DNA of 6,323 nucleotides from an uncultured Selenomonadales bacterium (GTDB lineage: Bacteria > Bacillota > Negativicutes > Selenomonadales > Selenomonadaceae). This document shows positions 1-6,204 of this stretch, one piece after another. The notes under the pieces are model-generated. The model saw only the letters and a list, made by a program, of their open reading frames with translations, was not told the origin of the DNA and did not search any database. The translations under genes were made by a program, and so were the position numbers. Every line of letters begins with the position of its first letter. Within the stretch, counting starts at the first letter, position 1. The DNA lies in assembly GCA_946403735.1 (NCBI GenBank), contig CAMJAZ010000105.1:1-6323 (forward strand). Direction: 5' to 3'.

Positions 1-1658
1 GTCTTTTTATGGTACGGTCGACTAAAGCCGCCGTCGATGCAAAAAACTTTACCATTAGCTTTAATCGGCGATTCACCTTGACTAACTTTAACTGGGACGT
101 GACCGTTGATAATGTGTCCATTTTTCGCGTTAAGCCCAAATTCTTCTAAAATCGCGTCGCAAATTTTTTCGTCGTTAATCAAGTCGAAATAAAAATCTGC
201 AGGCTCTTTTTGTACTTCCTCATCACTTAGAAAAGCTCGCTCGAACGTATGAAATTCCCTACCAGCGATTGGCGATAAAAGCCCGCACCATAAAAAGTAC
301 ATAAAATCTAAATCGTTGCAGTGACGTTTCAAGTAAGCTTGACGCGCTCGTTGGTCGACGTAGTCAAAATAATTTTTCCCAGCGTAAATTTTATTGTCGA
401 AAGAAATTTTTTTAAAGCTACCGTCTGCATTTAGCGGTACGCAAGCATGGAAAAGTAAATTGCCGTTGTGACACGTATAGACGCCACCTTTTTTGTACAG
501 ATAATCTAAATGAGTTTTCAGCTGTGAACTTTCCATAAAATTATTTGTAAGTTCGTCAATAATTTTTTGTTCGTCGTCAGTTAAAACGTAACGGTCAGCC
601 GCATCAACTTGAATCGTTGGGAACGTTGCACTTTCATTTAGCGCGTAGTCTTTACCGTCAATCGTCACGCATTTTTTATCGAAATTAATTTTGTCAAGGA
701 GCAAGCGACTTTCCATTTTAAAATCGGGATTGCGACGAATCAGTTGCCCTTCCAACTTAAACATAATCATTTCGATAGCTTTTTCAGCCGCTTTTAATGG
801 TTCATCGTTGGGATAAATTTTCGACGCAAACAAAGTAAGTGGACGAAGGCTAATTCCGTAGCCGCGCTCTAAAACTTCGGTGTTATTGTAATGCAAACTG
901 TTTCTCACTACGGTTGCCGCGCAGACGCCACTACCCATAGCCGCGCCCATCCATACAACGTCATGGTTGCCCCACTGAATGTCAACTACGGGCTGTTCCA
1001 TAAGCAAATTTAAAATTGCGTCAGGACGGTTGCCCCTGTCAAAAAAATCGCCGACAAAGTGCAAACGGTCAACTGCAAGCCGCTTTATTAAAACAGTGAA
1101 CGCTTTAATAAAATCTTCGCCGCTATTAATCGCTACGATTGAGTCCAAAAGTTTTTTATGATAGGTCAACTGCGCGGGTTCAGATTCAGGACGTGTATTC
1201 ATCAGCTCAATAATTATTGATGCGTAATTGTGCGGAATGAATTCACGAACTTTGAACGAAGGATATTTGTACGCCATAAACTTGGACAGTTCCAAAAGTT
1301 GAGATAAATTTTTTAAGTACCAATCCGCCGTATCAAGTCCATTAGATTTAAGCTGTTTAATTTTTTCTTCAGGATAATAAATCAGCGTACAAAATTCCGC
1401 CTTTTCAGTCGTCGTCAACCGTACGCCAAAACAAAAGTCAACTTTTTCATGAATGACGCCAGAACAATTATTTATAATGTGTGAAAATAAATCGTATTCG
1501 CCGTGTAAGTCACTCATAAAATGTTCTGTACCTTTGGGCAAACTCAAGCGGGATTGCAGGTAAATCAACTTTTCGTAGATTGACTCTTTCGTAGGATATT
1601 TTTCAGATAAAATCCTAAGCAAGCTATCCAAAAATTTTTCGTGACTTTCATTCACCAT
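1..1658 (-). CDS. fbp: Fructose-1,6-bisphosphatase class III, C-terminus cut by window edge
   Basis: The product hydrolyses fructose 1,6-bisphosphate to fructose 6-phosphate and phosphate, the committed step of gluconeogenesis, in the cytoplasm. I translated the reverse strand from the ATG at 1658-1656. The frame is open for 552 codons to the left edge without a stop, so the gene is partial; the Bacillus subtilis class III enzyme is about 670 residues, so roughly 100 C-terminal residues are missing. Calcineurin-like metallophosphatase motifs appear in order: SDLHGE at residues 49-54 (metal ligands D50 and H52), GDFFDRG at 202-208 (D204), GNHD at 230-233 (N231, H232), then NGHVPV with H520 and DGGFSRPYHK from 542. 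These match the family closely. The start has a purine-rich Shine-Dalgarno (AAAGGGGCGG) just upstream. The gene has its own promoter and is not co-transcribed with the SDR genes, which end at a terminator before it. Confidence 0.95.
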   Translation of the reverse strand, partial: MVNESHEKFLDSLLRILSEKYPTKESIYEKLIYLQSRLSLPKGTEHFMSDLHGEYDLFSHIINNCSGVIHEKVDFCFGVRLTTTEKAEFCTLIYYPEEKIKQLKSNGLDTADWYLKNLSQLLELSKFMAYKYPSFKVREFIPHNYASIIIELMNTRPESEPAQLTYHKKLLDSIVAINSGEDFIKAFTVLIKRLAVDRLHFVGDFFDRGNRPDAILNLLMEQPVVDIQWGNHDVVWMGAAMGSGVCAATVVRNSLHYNNTEVLERGYGISLRPLTLFASKIYPNDEPLKAAEKAIEMIMFKLEGQLIRRNPDFKMESRLLLDKINFDKKCVTIDGKDYALNESATFPTIQVDAADRYVLTDDEQKIIDELTNNFMESSQLKTHLDYLYKKGGVYTCHNGNLLFHACVPLNADGSFKKISFDNKIYAGKNYFDYVDQRARQAYLKRHCNDLDFMYFLWCGLLSPIAGREFHTFERAFLSDEEVQKEPADFYFDLINDEKICDAILEEFGLNAKNGHIINGHVPVKVSQGESPIKANGKVFCIDGGFSRPYHKK

Positions 1659-1678
1659 TAAAACCGCCCCTTTCGCCC

Positions 1679-1697
1679 GACGTAATAAAGCTACGTC
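1679..1697. promoter_or_regulatory. Palindrome at the fbp transcription start, possible operator
   Basis: GACGTA (1679-1684) and TACGTC (1692-1697) form a perfect 6-bp inverted repeat around a 7-bp centre. It begins 2 bp downstream of the -10 box and covers the predicted start site. A repressor bound here would block initiation; alternatively the transcript could form a short 5' stem-loop. The arms are short, so chance occurrence is possible. No regulator can be named. Confidence 0.4.
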
Positions 1698-1699
1698 AA

Positions 1700-1728
1700 A
1701 TTATAACGCCGTCTTTTTTTGCAGTCAA
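1700..1728 (-). promoter_or_regulatory. Sigma-70/sigma-A promoter of fbp
   Basis: On the reverse strand, TTGACT (1728-1723) and a perfect TATAAT (1705-1700) are separated by exactly 17 bp. The spacer contains a run of seven A. Transcription should start near 1693, giving a leader of about 35 nt before the fbp ATG at 1658. The near-consensus elements suggest strong basal expression unless a repressor acts on it. Confidence 0.85.
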
Positions 1729-1744
1729 CGCAAAAGCTTAATAC

Positions 1745-1778
1745 AAAAAAATCCCTGCAGACTTTTAAACCTGTAGGG
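1745..1778 (-). terminator. Intrinsic terminator of the SDR operon
   Basis: Fifteen bases after the stop codon of the downstream SDR gene, reverse-strand transcripts would form an 8-bp stem (1778-1771 pairing with 1760-1753, with one G-U pair) around a 10-nt loop, followed by ATTTTTTT (U-tract at 1751-1745). This is a canonical rho-independent terminator, and it separates the SDR genes from fbp. On the forward strand the stem is followed by AAAATTTTT, a much poorer tract, and no forward gene lies upstream of it. Confidence 0.85.
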
Positions 1779-1792
1779 AAAATTTTTATAAA

Positions 1793-2836
1793 CTACTGAA
1801 AACTTTCAATCGTGCGAGCAAAACCTTCACGTATGGAATATTTTGGATGCCAGCCTAATTTTTTTAGCTTATCAATACTAATTCGACCGCCGCTATAACT
1901 TTTTTCAGAGGGAATATAACCTTCATCAATCGACTTGTCAAAAGTGACGCGCAGATTTTTTTCTGGATACAAATCAACTAAAGTTTGCGCCAAATTTAAA
2001 ATTGTAGTGTACTCTTCTGATACCACATTGTAAGCATTAGCATTTTCACCTTCAAGCATAATTCGAAAATAGGCTCTAACGGCGTCACTAATATAAAGCA
2101 TTGGGCGCACTGCGCTACCATCACTGTTTAGTGAAATATTTTCATTGTTCACGACATTTGCAACAAAATCAGCGAAAGCGCGTCCATCATCAAACGGCAT
2201 TAAAGGTCCGTAAGTGTGGGCAATGCGCAAAATTTTAAACGGTACGCCAAATTGATGATTGTACGCAATACAAAGATTTTCTCCAATCAATTTTCCTAAT
2301 GAATAGCATTCTCTAAGATTTAAAGGATTAAATTTTCCGATAAATTTTTCATCTATAATTTTAATTTTTTCATTTATATTTCCGTAAACAGCGCCAGAGC
2401 TAAAATAAAGAAAGCAACGTACTTTTTTTTCAGCGGCGAATCGCAAAAAATTTGCCGTACCAATCGCGTGACCTTCCAAAGTTCCGACTGGATCTTTACC
2501 GTAAAATTTAGGGCTTGCCTGTCCTGCCGCGTGAATTACGTATTCAACATTGCCTTCAAAGGTAAATGGCTCTCTAATATCATGCTTGATTAAAATCAAA
2601 TCTTGCTGTCCTTCATAGTCTGCAAAACGTTTACGCGCTTTATCCATATTTCTGACAACGCCTATAACAGTAATATTTGCGTTTCTCATTTTGTTAAGAT
2701 GAAGCAATGTTTCGACCATGTAAGATGGCAAAATTCCAGATGCGCCAGTAATGACGACCGTTGAGTTAAATAAATTTTCCCACGATAAATTTTCGGAAAT
2801 AATTTCCTCTAAATCTTTAGCAACAATTTTATTCAT
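1793..2836 (-). CDS. Extended SDR, NAD-dependent nucleotide-sugar epimerase/dehydratase (UXS-like)
   Basis: This 347-residue protein is an extended short-chain dehydrogenase with an N-terminal Rossmann fold, expected to act on a nucleoside-diphosphate sugar in the cytoplasm. The cofactor loop is TGASGILP at residues 30-37, in which the third glycine of the usual GxxGxxG is a proline. Catalytic candidates are S147 (in FSSGAVYG) and the Y178-x-x-x-K182 pair. The segments HAAGQASPKFYGKDP (about 102-116), RIAHTYGP (204-211) and RPMLYISDAV (244-253) resemble UDP-glucuronate decarboxylase and dTDP-glucose 4,6-dehydratase relatives. The exact substrate and reaction (decarboxylation, dehydration, epimerisation or reduction) cannot be read from the sequence. 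The ATG has a good GAGGAA Shine-Dalgarno, separated from it by a run of eight T. It lies 63 bp after the neighbouring SDR gene on the same strand, so the two probably share a transcript and may catalyse successive steps on one sugar. Confidence 0.85.
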   Translation of the reverse strand: MNKIVAKDLEEIISENLSWENLFNSTVVITGASGILPSYMVETLLHLNKMRNANITVIGVVRNMDKARKRFADYEGQQDLILIKHDIREPFTFEGNVEYVIHAAGQASPKFYGKDPVGTLEGHAIGTANFLRFAAEKKVRCFLYFSSGAVYGNINEKIKIIDEKFIGKFNPLNLRECYSLGKLIGENLCIAYNHQFGVPFKILRIAHTYGPLMPFDDGRAFADFVANVVNNENISLNSDGSAVRPMLYISDAVRAYFRIMLEGENANAYNVVSEEYTTILNLAQTLVDLYPEKNLRVTFDKSIDEGYIPSEKSYSGGRISIDKLKKLGWHPKYSIREGFARTIESFQ

Positions 2837-2844
2837 AAAAAAAA

Positions 2845-2882
2845 TTCCTCACGTTGCGTTCTGCAAACAGAAACAATCAACG
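2845..2882 (-). promoter_or_regulatory. Intercistronic hairpin next to the SDR ribosome binding site
   Basis: The 63-bp gap between the two SDR genes holds a nested stem on the reverse strand. The outer arms are at 2882-2878 and 2856-2852 (CGTTG/CAACG) and the inner arms at 2872-2868 and 2863-2859 (TTCTG/CAGAA) around a TTTG loop. The Shine-Dalgarno GAGGAA (2850-2845) starts one base after the outer stem. No U-tract follows the stem directly, so it is not an obvious terminator. It could affect mRNA processing or translation of the second gene; this is inferred from position only. Confidence 0.35.
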
Positions 2883-2899
2883 CGGGGAATTTTTTACTA

Positions 2900-3835
2900 T
2901 TAAGCCTTGCGGCTGTTCAAAATTTTCTTTATGCCTTCCTCGAAAGAAATTTGCGGCTGAAATCCTGTATCGCGCTTTAAATCTGAAATGTCCGCTTGCA
3001 GAAACATCACTTGATTTTCTGCGTATGGCTTGCCGCCAAATACCAACGGCACGCTCGGTTTCATTAACCGATAGATCGTTTCAACATATGATTTAAGTGT
3101 TAGACCAATACCCCCCCCTATAACATATATGCCATTGGTTGAGTATTGCCCTAACAATCTAAAAGCGCGGGCTGCATCGTCAGCGTGAAGATAATCCCAA
3201 ATTTGTTCGCACTTTGTTATTTCGGGCTGAATATTATTTTCATAACAATTTACAATGTAGCTAATTAAAGTATGTGGTCTATCGTTAATGCCATAGACGC
3301 TTAAAATTCTTGACCAAACAAAAGTCATATCCAAATTTTCGCAGAGAATTTCCGCTAAACTTCCAGCAGAAAATTTTGCTACGCCATAAGGTGTAAAAGG
3401 TTTAATCGGCGTTTCACGATTCAAAGGTTTATCACTAAGCCCGTATTCAGCTTGCGAACCAGCAAAAATAAATTTGTGACAGCCGAATTTTTTGGCGAAG
3501 TGAACAGCATCGATAGTGTAGCGAATATTTTTTTCTTGAACGTCAACATAATTAACCCAAAATTTTTTTAAGTCTGTAATTGTTTTTCCGTGATACTCTA
3601 TCGTTTCCCACGCGAAATGGTAAAAAGTATCAGCGTCATTAAAATTTGGCGTGAAAGTAGAAAGTTCGTCAAGATTCAATTCAACAATTTTTAATTTTGA
3701 TGAATGCGGCAGGCGATATAAATTTTTTGAATTGCGCCGAACAATCGCCACGACTTCAATATTATTTTTCAAACATTCTTCGACCGTCGCCGCGCCCAGC
3801 ATACTTGTAGCGCCCGTTACTACGATTTTTTTCAA
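2900..3835 (-). CDS. Extended SDR, NAD(P)-dependent sugar epimerase/reductase, with internal G8 tract
   Basis: This 311-residue extended SDR probably modifies a nucleotide-linked sugar for a surface polysaccharide. The N-terminal cofactor motif is TGATSMLG at residues 7-14, with serine in place of the middle glycine of the usual GxxGxxG. Catalytic candidates are S127 (in AGSQAEYG) and Y150-x-x-x-K154; the segment WDYLHADDAARAF (213-225) is typical of sugar epimerase/reductase relatives. The substrate is unknown. The start is TTG at 3835-3833: the usual SDR opening MKKIVVTGAT begins exactly there, and I see no in-frame ATG or GTG shortly upstream. The Shine-Dalgarno is weak (a GTGG about 6 nt upstream), suggesting modest translation. 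Codons 240-242 form an uninterrupted G8 run; a one-base change would truncate the protein near residue 245. It is the first gene of the two-gene SDR operon and is divergent from secD. Confidence 0.85.
   Translation of the reverse strand: MKKIVVTGATSMLGAATVEECLKNNIEVVAIVRRNSKNLYRLPHSSKLKIVELNLDELSTFTPNFNDADTFYHFAWETIEYHGKTITDLKKFWVNYVDVQEKNIRYTIDAVHFAKKFGCHKFIFAGSQAEYGLSDKPLNRETPIKPFTPYGVAKFSAGSLAEILCENLDMTFVWSRILSVYGINDRPHTLISYIVNCYENNIQPEITKCEQIWDYLHADDAARAFRLLGQYSTNGIYVIGGGIGLTLKSYVETIYRLMKPSVPLVFGGKPYAENQVMFLQADISDLKRDTGFQPQISFEEGIKKILNSRKA
3111..3118 (-). repeat. G8 homopolymer inside an SDR coding sequence
   Basis: Eight consecutive C on the forward strand read as GGG GGG GG(T) in the upstream SDR gene, encoding G240-G242. 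I noticed no G/C run longer than about four elsewhere in the window. With nine G the frame meets TAA five codons after the tract; with seven G it meets TAA three codons after. Either change removes about 66 C-terminal residues. As given, the gene is in frame (ON). Confidence 0.9.
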
Positions 3836-3873
3836 TGTACCACATCGCTTTACAAAAATTTTAATGCGAATAC

Positions 3874-3902
3874 ATTTTACAATAAAACTTCAATAATTTA
3901 AA
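3874..3902 (-). promoter_or_regulatory. Candidate promoter of the SDR operon
   Basis: On the reverse strand, TAAAAT (3879-3874) has five of six matches to the -10 consensus and lies 17 bp from TTTAAA (3902-3897), which has four of six matches to the -35. Transcription would start near 3867, about 32 nt before the TTG start. A separate consensus TTGACA lies further upstream (3958-3953), but no good -10 follows it at normal spacing. The region is AT-rich, so this is tentative. Confidence 0.35.
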
Positions 3903-3923
3903 TTCCCCTAGCAAAGATTTTGT

Positions 3924-3968
3924 CATTGAATAAGTTGAAAAATGATTTTTGTTGTCAAAAATTCAATG
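3924..3968. repeat. 8-bp inverted repeat flanking the secD -35 box
   Basis: CATTGAAT (3924-3931) and ATTCAATG (3961-3968) are perfect inverse copies with 29 bp between them. The right arm lies between the -35 and -10 of the secD promoter. TTCAATG recurs at 3831-3837 and TTCAAT at 3889-3894. It could be a dimer-binding operator controlling both divergent units, but in AT-rich sequence chance is a serious alternative. Confidence 0.3.
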
Positions 3969-3980
3969 TTGTAGTATATT
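3952..3980 (+). promoter_or_regulatory. Sigma-70/sigma-A promoter of secDF
   Basis: TTGTCA (3952-3957) and TATATT (3975-3980) are separated by 17 bp, five of six matches each. The predicted start is near 3987, giving a 30-nt leader to the GTG of secD, with the Shine-Dalgarno AAGGGAG in between. This supports secDF being transcribed on its own here, rather than as the tail of a yajC operon. Confidence 0.75.
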
Positions 3981-4016
3981 TTAAGAAACATTAAACTTGC
4001 GAAGGGAGAAAATTTT

Positions 4017-5270
4017 GTGAGGAAAGACCAATTAGCCAAATTGCTAATCTGTCTGGTTGCAATCGTGGCATTATTTGTAATATTTATTCGTCCGTTGGCA
4101 CATTCAATTCGTCAAGGGCTCGACCTGCAAGGCGGAACACACGTCGTACTTGAAGCGGAAGATACAGAAATTGCGCCAGTTAATGAAGACGCTATGCAAC
4201 GTGTCGTTAGCATTATGGAGCGTCGCATAAATGAACTGGGTTTAGCTGAACCGATTATTCAGCGTGAAGGCTCGCGCCGCGTAATTATCGAACTGCCTGG
4301 CATTAAAGATCCCGACAAAGCTATTGCTACTATTGGTAAAACGGCTATGCTTGAATTCAAAGACGAAGACGGCAACACGCTTCTAACTGGCACTGATTTA
4401 AAAGACGCGCAGGCGGCTATGAATCAGCAGAATAATCAAAGCGTCGTAAATTTGGAATTTAGTGACGAGGGTGCAGAAAAATTTGCTGACGCTACTTTAA
4501 ATAACGTCGGCAGGAGAATTGCAATTCTGCTTGACGGCGAAGTTTTAACAGACCCTGTTGTACGCGAACCAATTATTGGTGGACGCGCAGAAATTTCTGG
4601 TCAACGCGATTTAGAAGAGGCGCAAAATTTAGCTGTCCTCTTACGTAGCGGCGCATTGCCCGTCAAAGTCAATATTATTGAAACGCGTACAGTTGGTCCT
4701 TCACTCGGTCAAGATTCTAAAGACAAATCTGAATTTGCATTCGTCATCGGTATTGCGGCAGTTTTAATTTTTATGTTACTTTTCTACAGACTTTGCGGCT
4801 TTATCGCGGACATTAGCTTAATGGCGTATACTTTACTGTTGCTTGGAATTTTGAAAGGATTGGACGCAACTTTAACATTGCCTGGCGTTGCAGGAATAAT
4901 TCTTTCAATAGGAATGGCGGTTGACGCGAACGTTTTAATTTTTGAACATTTCAAGGAAGAATTTAGATTGGGAAAAACTTTGCGCCTTTCAATGGAGCTT
5001 GGATTTAAACGCGCCTTCACGACAATTTTTGACTCCAACACGACGACGATAATTGCGGCGGCAGTTTTATTTTTCTTCGGTACGGGCAACATTCGCGGCT
5101 TTGCTATAACGTTGGGATTAGGCGTACTGCTTAGTATGTTTACGGCGGTAACATTAACGCAATTTATGTTAAAACTTTTAGTCAATTCGCGAGTGATTGA
5201 AAGTCCTTCCGCTTATGGTGCAGACGGGTTCGTACTGTTCGACGATTCAACTAGAAAGGCGGTGAAATAA
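4017..5270 (+). CDS. secD: Protein translocase subunit SecD
   Basis: SecD pairs with SecF in the inner membrane and uses the proton gradient to help pull proteins out of the SecYEG channel on the far side. This 417-residue protein is the compact form usual for separate SecD in Gram-positive-related lineages (Escherichia coli SecD is about 615). It starts with one membrane segment (about 8-25), then the GLDLQGG motif (34-40) and an extracytoplasmic P1 region to about 235 ending in LRSGALP (209-215) and VGPSLG (227-231 region). Five more membrane segments follow (about 238-258, 262-280, 287-308, 335-354 and 361-386). The GMAVDANVLIFE motif (299-310) carries D303, the likely equivalent of the proton-pathway aspartate in TM4. 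The start is GTG at 4017, set by AAGGGAG upstream and by the short basic leader before TM1. The stop shares one base with the secF start. Confidence 0.97.
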   Translation: MRKDQLAKLLICLVAIVALFVIFIRPLAHSIRQGLDLQGGTHVVLEAEDTEIAPVNEDAMQRVVSIMERRINELGLAEPIIQREGSRRVIIELPGIKDPDKAIATIGKTAMLEFKDEDGNTLLTGTDLKDAQAAMNQQNNQSVVNLEFSDEGAEKFADATLNNVGRRIAILLDGEVLTDPVVREPIIGGRAEISGQRDLEEAQNLAVLLRSGALPVKVNIIETRTVGPSLGQDSKDKSEFAFVIGIAAVLIFMLLFYRLCGFIADISLMAYTLLLLGILKGLDATLTLPGVAGIILSIGMAVDANVLIFEHFKEEFRLGKTLRLSMELGFKRAFTTIFDSNTTTIIAAAVLFFFGTGNIRGFAITLGLGVLLSMFTAVTLTQFMLKLLVNSRVIESPSAYGADGFVLFDDSTRKAVK

Positions 5271-6169
5271 TGCCAAAGTTTGACATTGCAGGACGCGCTA
5301 AGATTTGGTTTATAATTTCACTGATGATAATAATTCCTGGCTTAATCTCAATGGCAGTACGCGGCTTTAATTTCGGTATCGACTTTACGGGCGGTACGAT
5401 TATAGATTTAAAATTTGAACAGCCAGTAGAAATTTCAAAAGTTCGTGACGCATTAAAACCATTTGGGCTTGACGGTAGCACGATTCAACTTTCTGGTGAA
5501 AGTTCAGACGTGACGGCGGCAAATAACGTTATGATTCGCACGGTTGATTTGGAAGAAACGCAACGAAAAGATTTAATGGCAGGCATTCGTGAAAACGTCG
5601 GCGCATATGAAGTTCTGCGAGAAGAAAAAGTTGGTGCAGTTATCGGCAATGAATTAATTTTTAACGCGATAATGGCGCTTGTAATTTCATGGGTGCTGAT
5701 AATTTTGTACATTGCCTACAGATTTGAATTTAAATTCGGCGTTGCGGCGGTTATCGCACTTGTTCACGATATTTTAATTGTGCTGGCGTTTTTCTCCTTC
5801 ACGCAACGGCAAGTTGATTCTTCATTCGTAGCGGCGCTTTTAACGATTGTCGGTTACTCAATCAATGACACGATAGTTATTTTTGACAGGATACGCGAAA
5901 ATTTGAAGTTGCACTTTAAGCGCGGAAGTGATGTTGCGGCGCTGGTCAATCGCTCTGTCTATCAAACTTTGACGCGGTCACTGTACACGGTCTTTACGTG
6001 TTTATTTACGACGTTTGCATTATTTTTCTTCGGCGGTGAGACGACGAAAGATTTTGCATTTGCGCTGATAGTCGGATTCACGAGCGGCTGTTATTCATCG
6101 ATATTTATTGCAGGACCGTTATGGTTGACGCTTAGAAATATGGCGAATAAAAAAGGGACTAGAGATTAG
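5270..6169 (+). CDS. secF: Protein translocase subunit SecF
   Basis: SecF is the obligate partner of SecD in the Sec accessory complex of the cytoplasmic membrane. The 299 residues are a normal length. The order is TM1 (about 11-30), FGIDFTGGT (35-43), a small extracytoplasmic P4 region, then five membrane segments (about 128-150, 155-176, 184-207, 238-256 and 260-288). Conserved SecF motifs are ALVHD (163-167) and VGYSINDTIVIFDRIREN (194-211), with D200 as the probable proton-pathway aspartate; R236 in TLTRSLYT is the likely partner arginine. The ATG overlaps the secD stop as TAATG and has a strong Shine-Dalgarno (AAAGGCGGTGA, 5255-5265) inside secD, so translation is coupled. The last codons (Thr-Arg-Asp-stop) are written in a 7-bp repeat that continues past the gene, so the extreme C-terminus may have been reshaped by repeat sequence. 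I see no strong intrinsic terminator after it. Confidence 0.97.
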   Translation: MPKFDIAGRAKIWFIISLMIIIPGLISMAVRGFNFGIDFTGGTIIDLKFEQPVEISKVRDALKPFGLDGSTIQLSGESSDVTAANNVMIRTVDLEETQRKDLMAGIRENVGAYEVLREEKVGAVIGNELIFNAIMALVISWVLIILYIAYRFEFKFGVAAVIALVHDILIVLAFFSFTQRQVDSSFVAALLTIVGYSINDTIVIFDRIRENLKLHFKRGSDVAALVNRSVYQTLTRSLYTVFTCLFTTFALFFFGGETTKDFAFALIVGFTSGCYSSIFIAGPLWLTLRNMANKKGTRD

Positions 6170-6204
6170 AAAGTAGGGAGCAAATTTTTTACTACTAACT
6201 ACTA
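6157..6204. repeat. Heptamer repeats across the secF stop codon, forming a loose inverted repeat
   Basis: GACTAGA (6157-6163), GATTAGA (6164-6170) and the more divergent AAGTAGG (6171-6177) are tandem 7-bp units that overlap the secF stop at 6167-6169. Two perfect copies of ACTACTA follow at 6191-6204. Read in reverse complement, the second block (CTAGTAGTTAGTAG) resembles the first (CTAGAGATTAGAAA), so the two can pair as an imperfect hairpin. Arms AGTAG (6172-6176) and CTACT (6192-6196) are exact, with a T6 in the loop. It may act as a weak terminator or mRNA stabiliser for secDF. Confidence 0.6.

Noticed and set aside
979..1161. 60-codon plus-strand open frame inside fbp
   Set aside because: It is antisense to the metal-binding GDFFDRG and GNHD region of fbp, whose conservation explains the open frame.
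2854..3096. 80-codon plus-strand open frame antisense to the SDR genes
   Set aside because: It overlaps the end of a clear SDR gene in the opposite strand and the translation shows no family features; it is a shadow frame.
3836..4016. Riboswitch or attenuator ahead of secD
   Set aside because: The predicted leader is only about 30 nt, too short for a known riboswitch, and no terminator-like hairpin is present between promoter and start.
4784..5185. 133-codon open frame on the minus strand inside secD
   Set aside because: It lies wholly antisense to a well-conserved membrane region of secD, has a low-complexity Ile/Lys/Pro-rich translation with no recognisable domain, and has no ribosome site that I can see.
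5268..5272. Fused secDF with a frameshift
   Set aside because: The TAATG junction, the strong Shine-Dalgarno for secF and the complete TM1 of SecF show two normal coupled genes and not a broken fusion.
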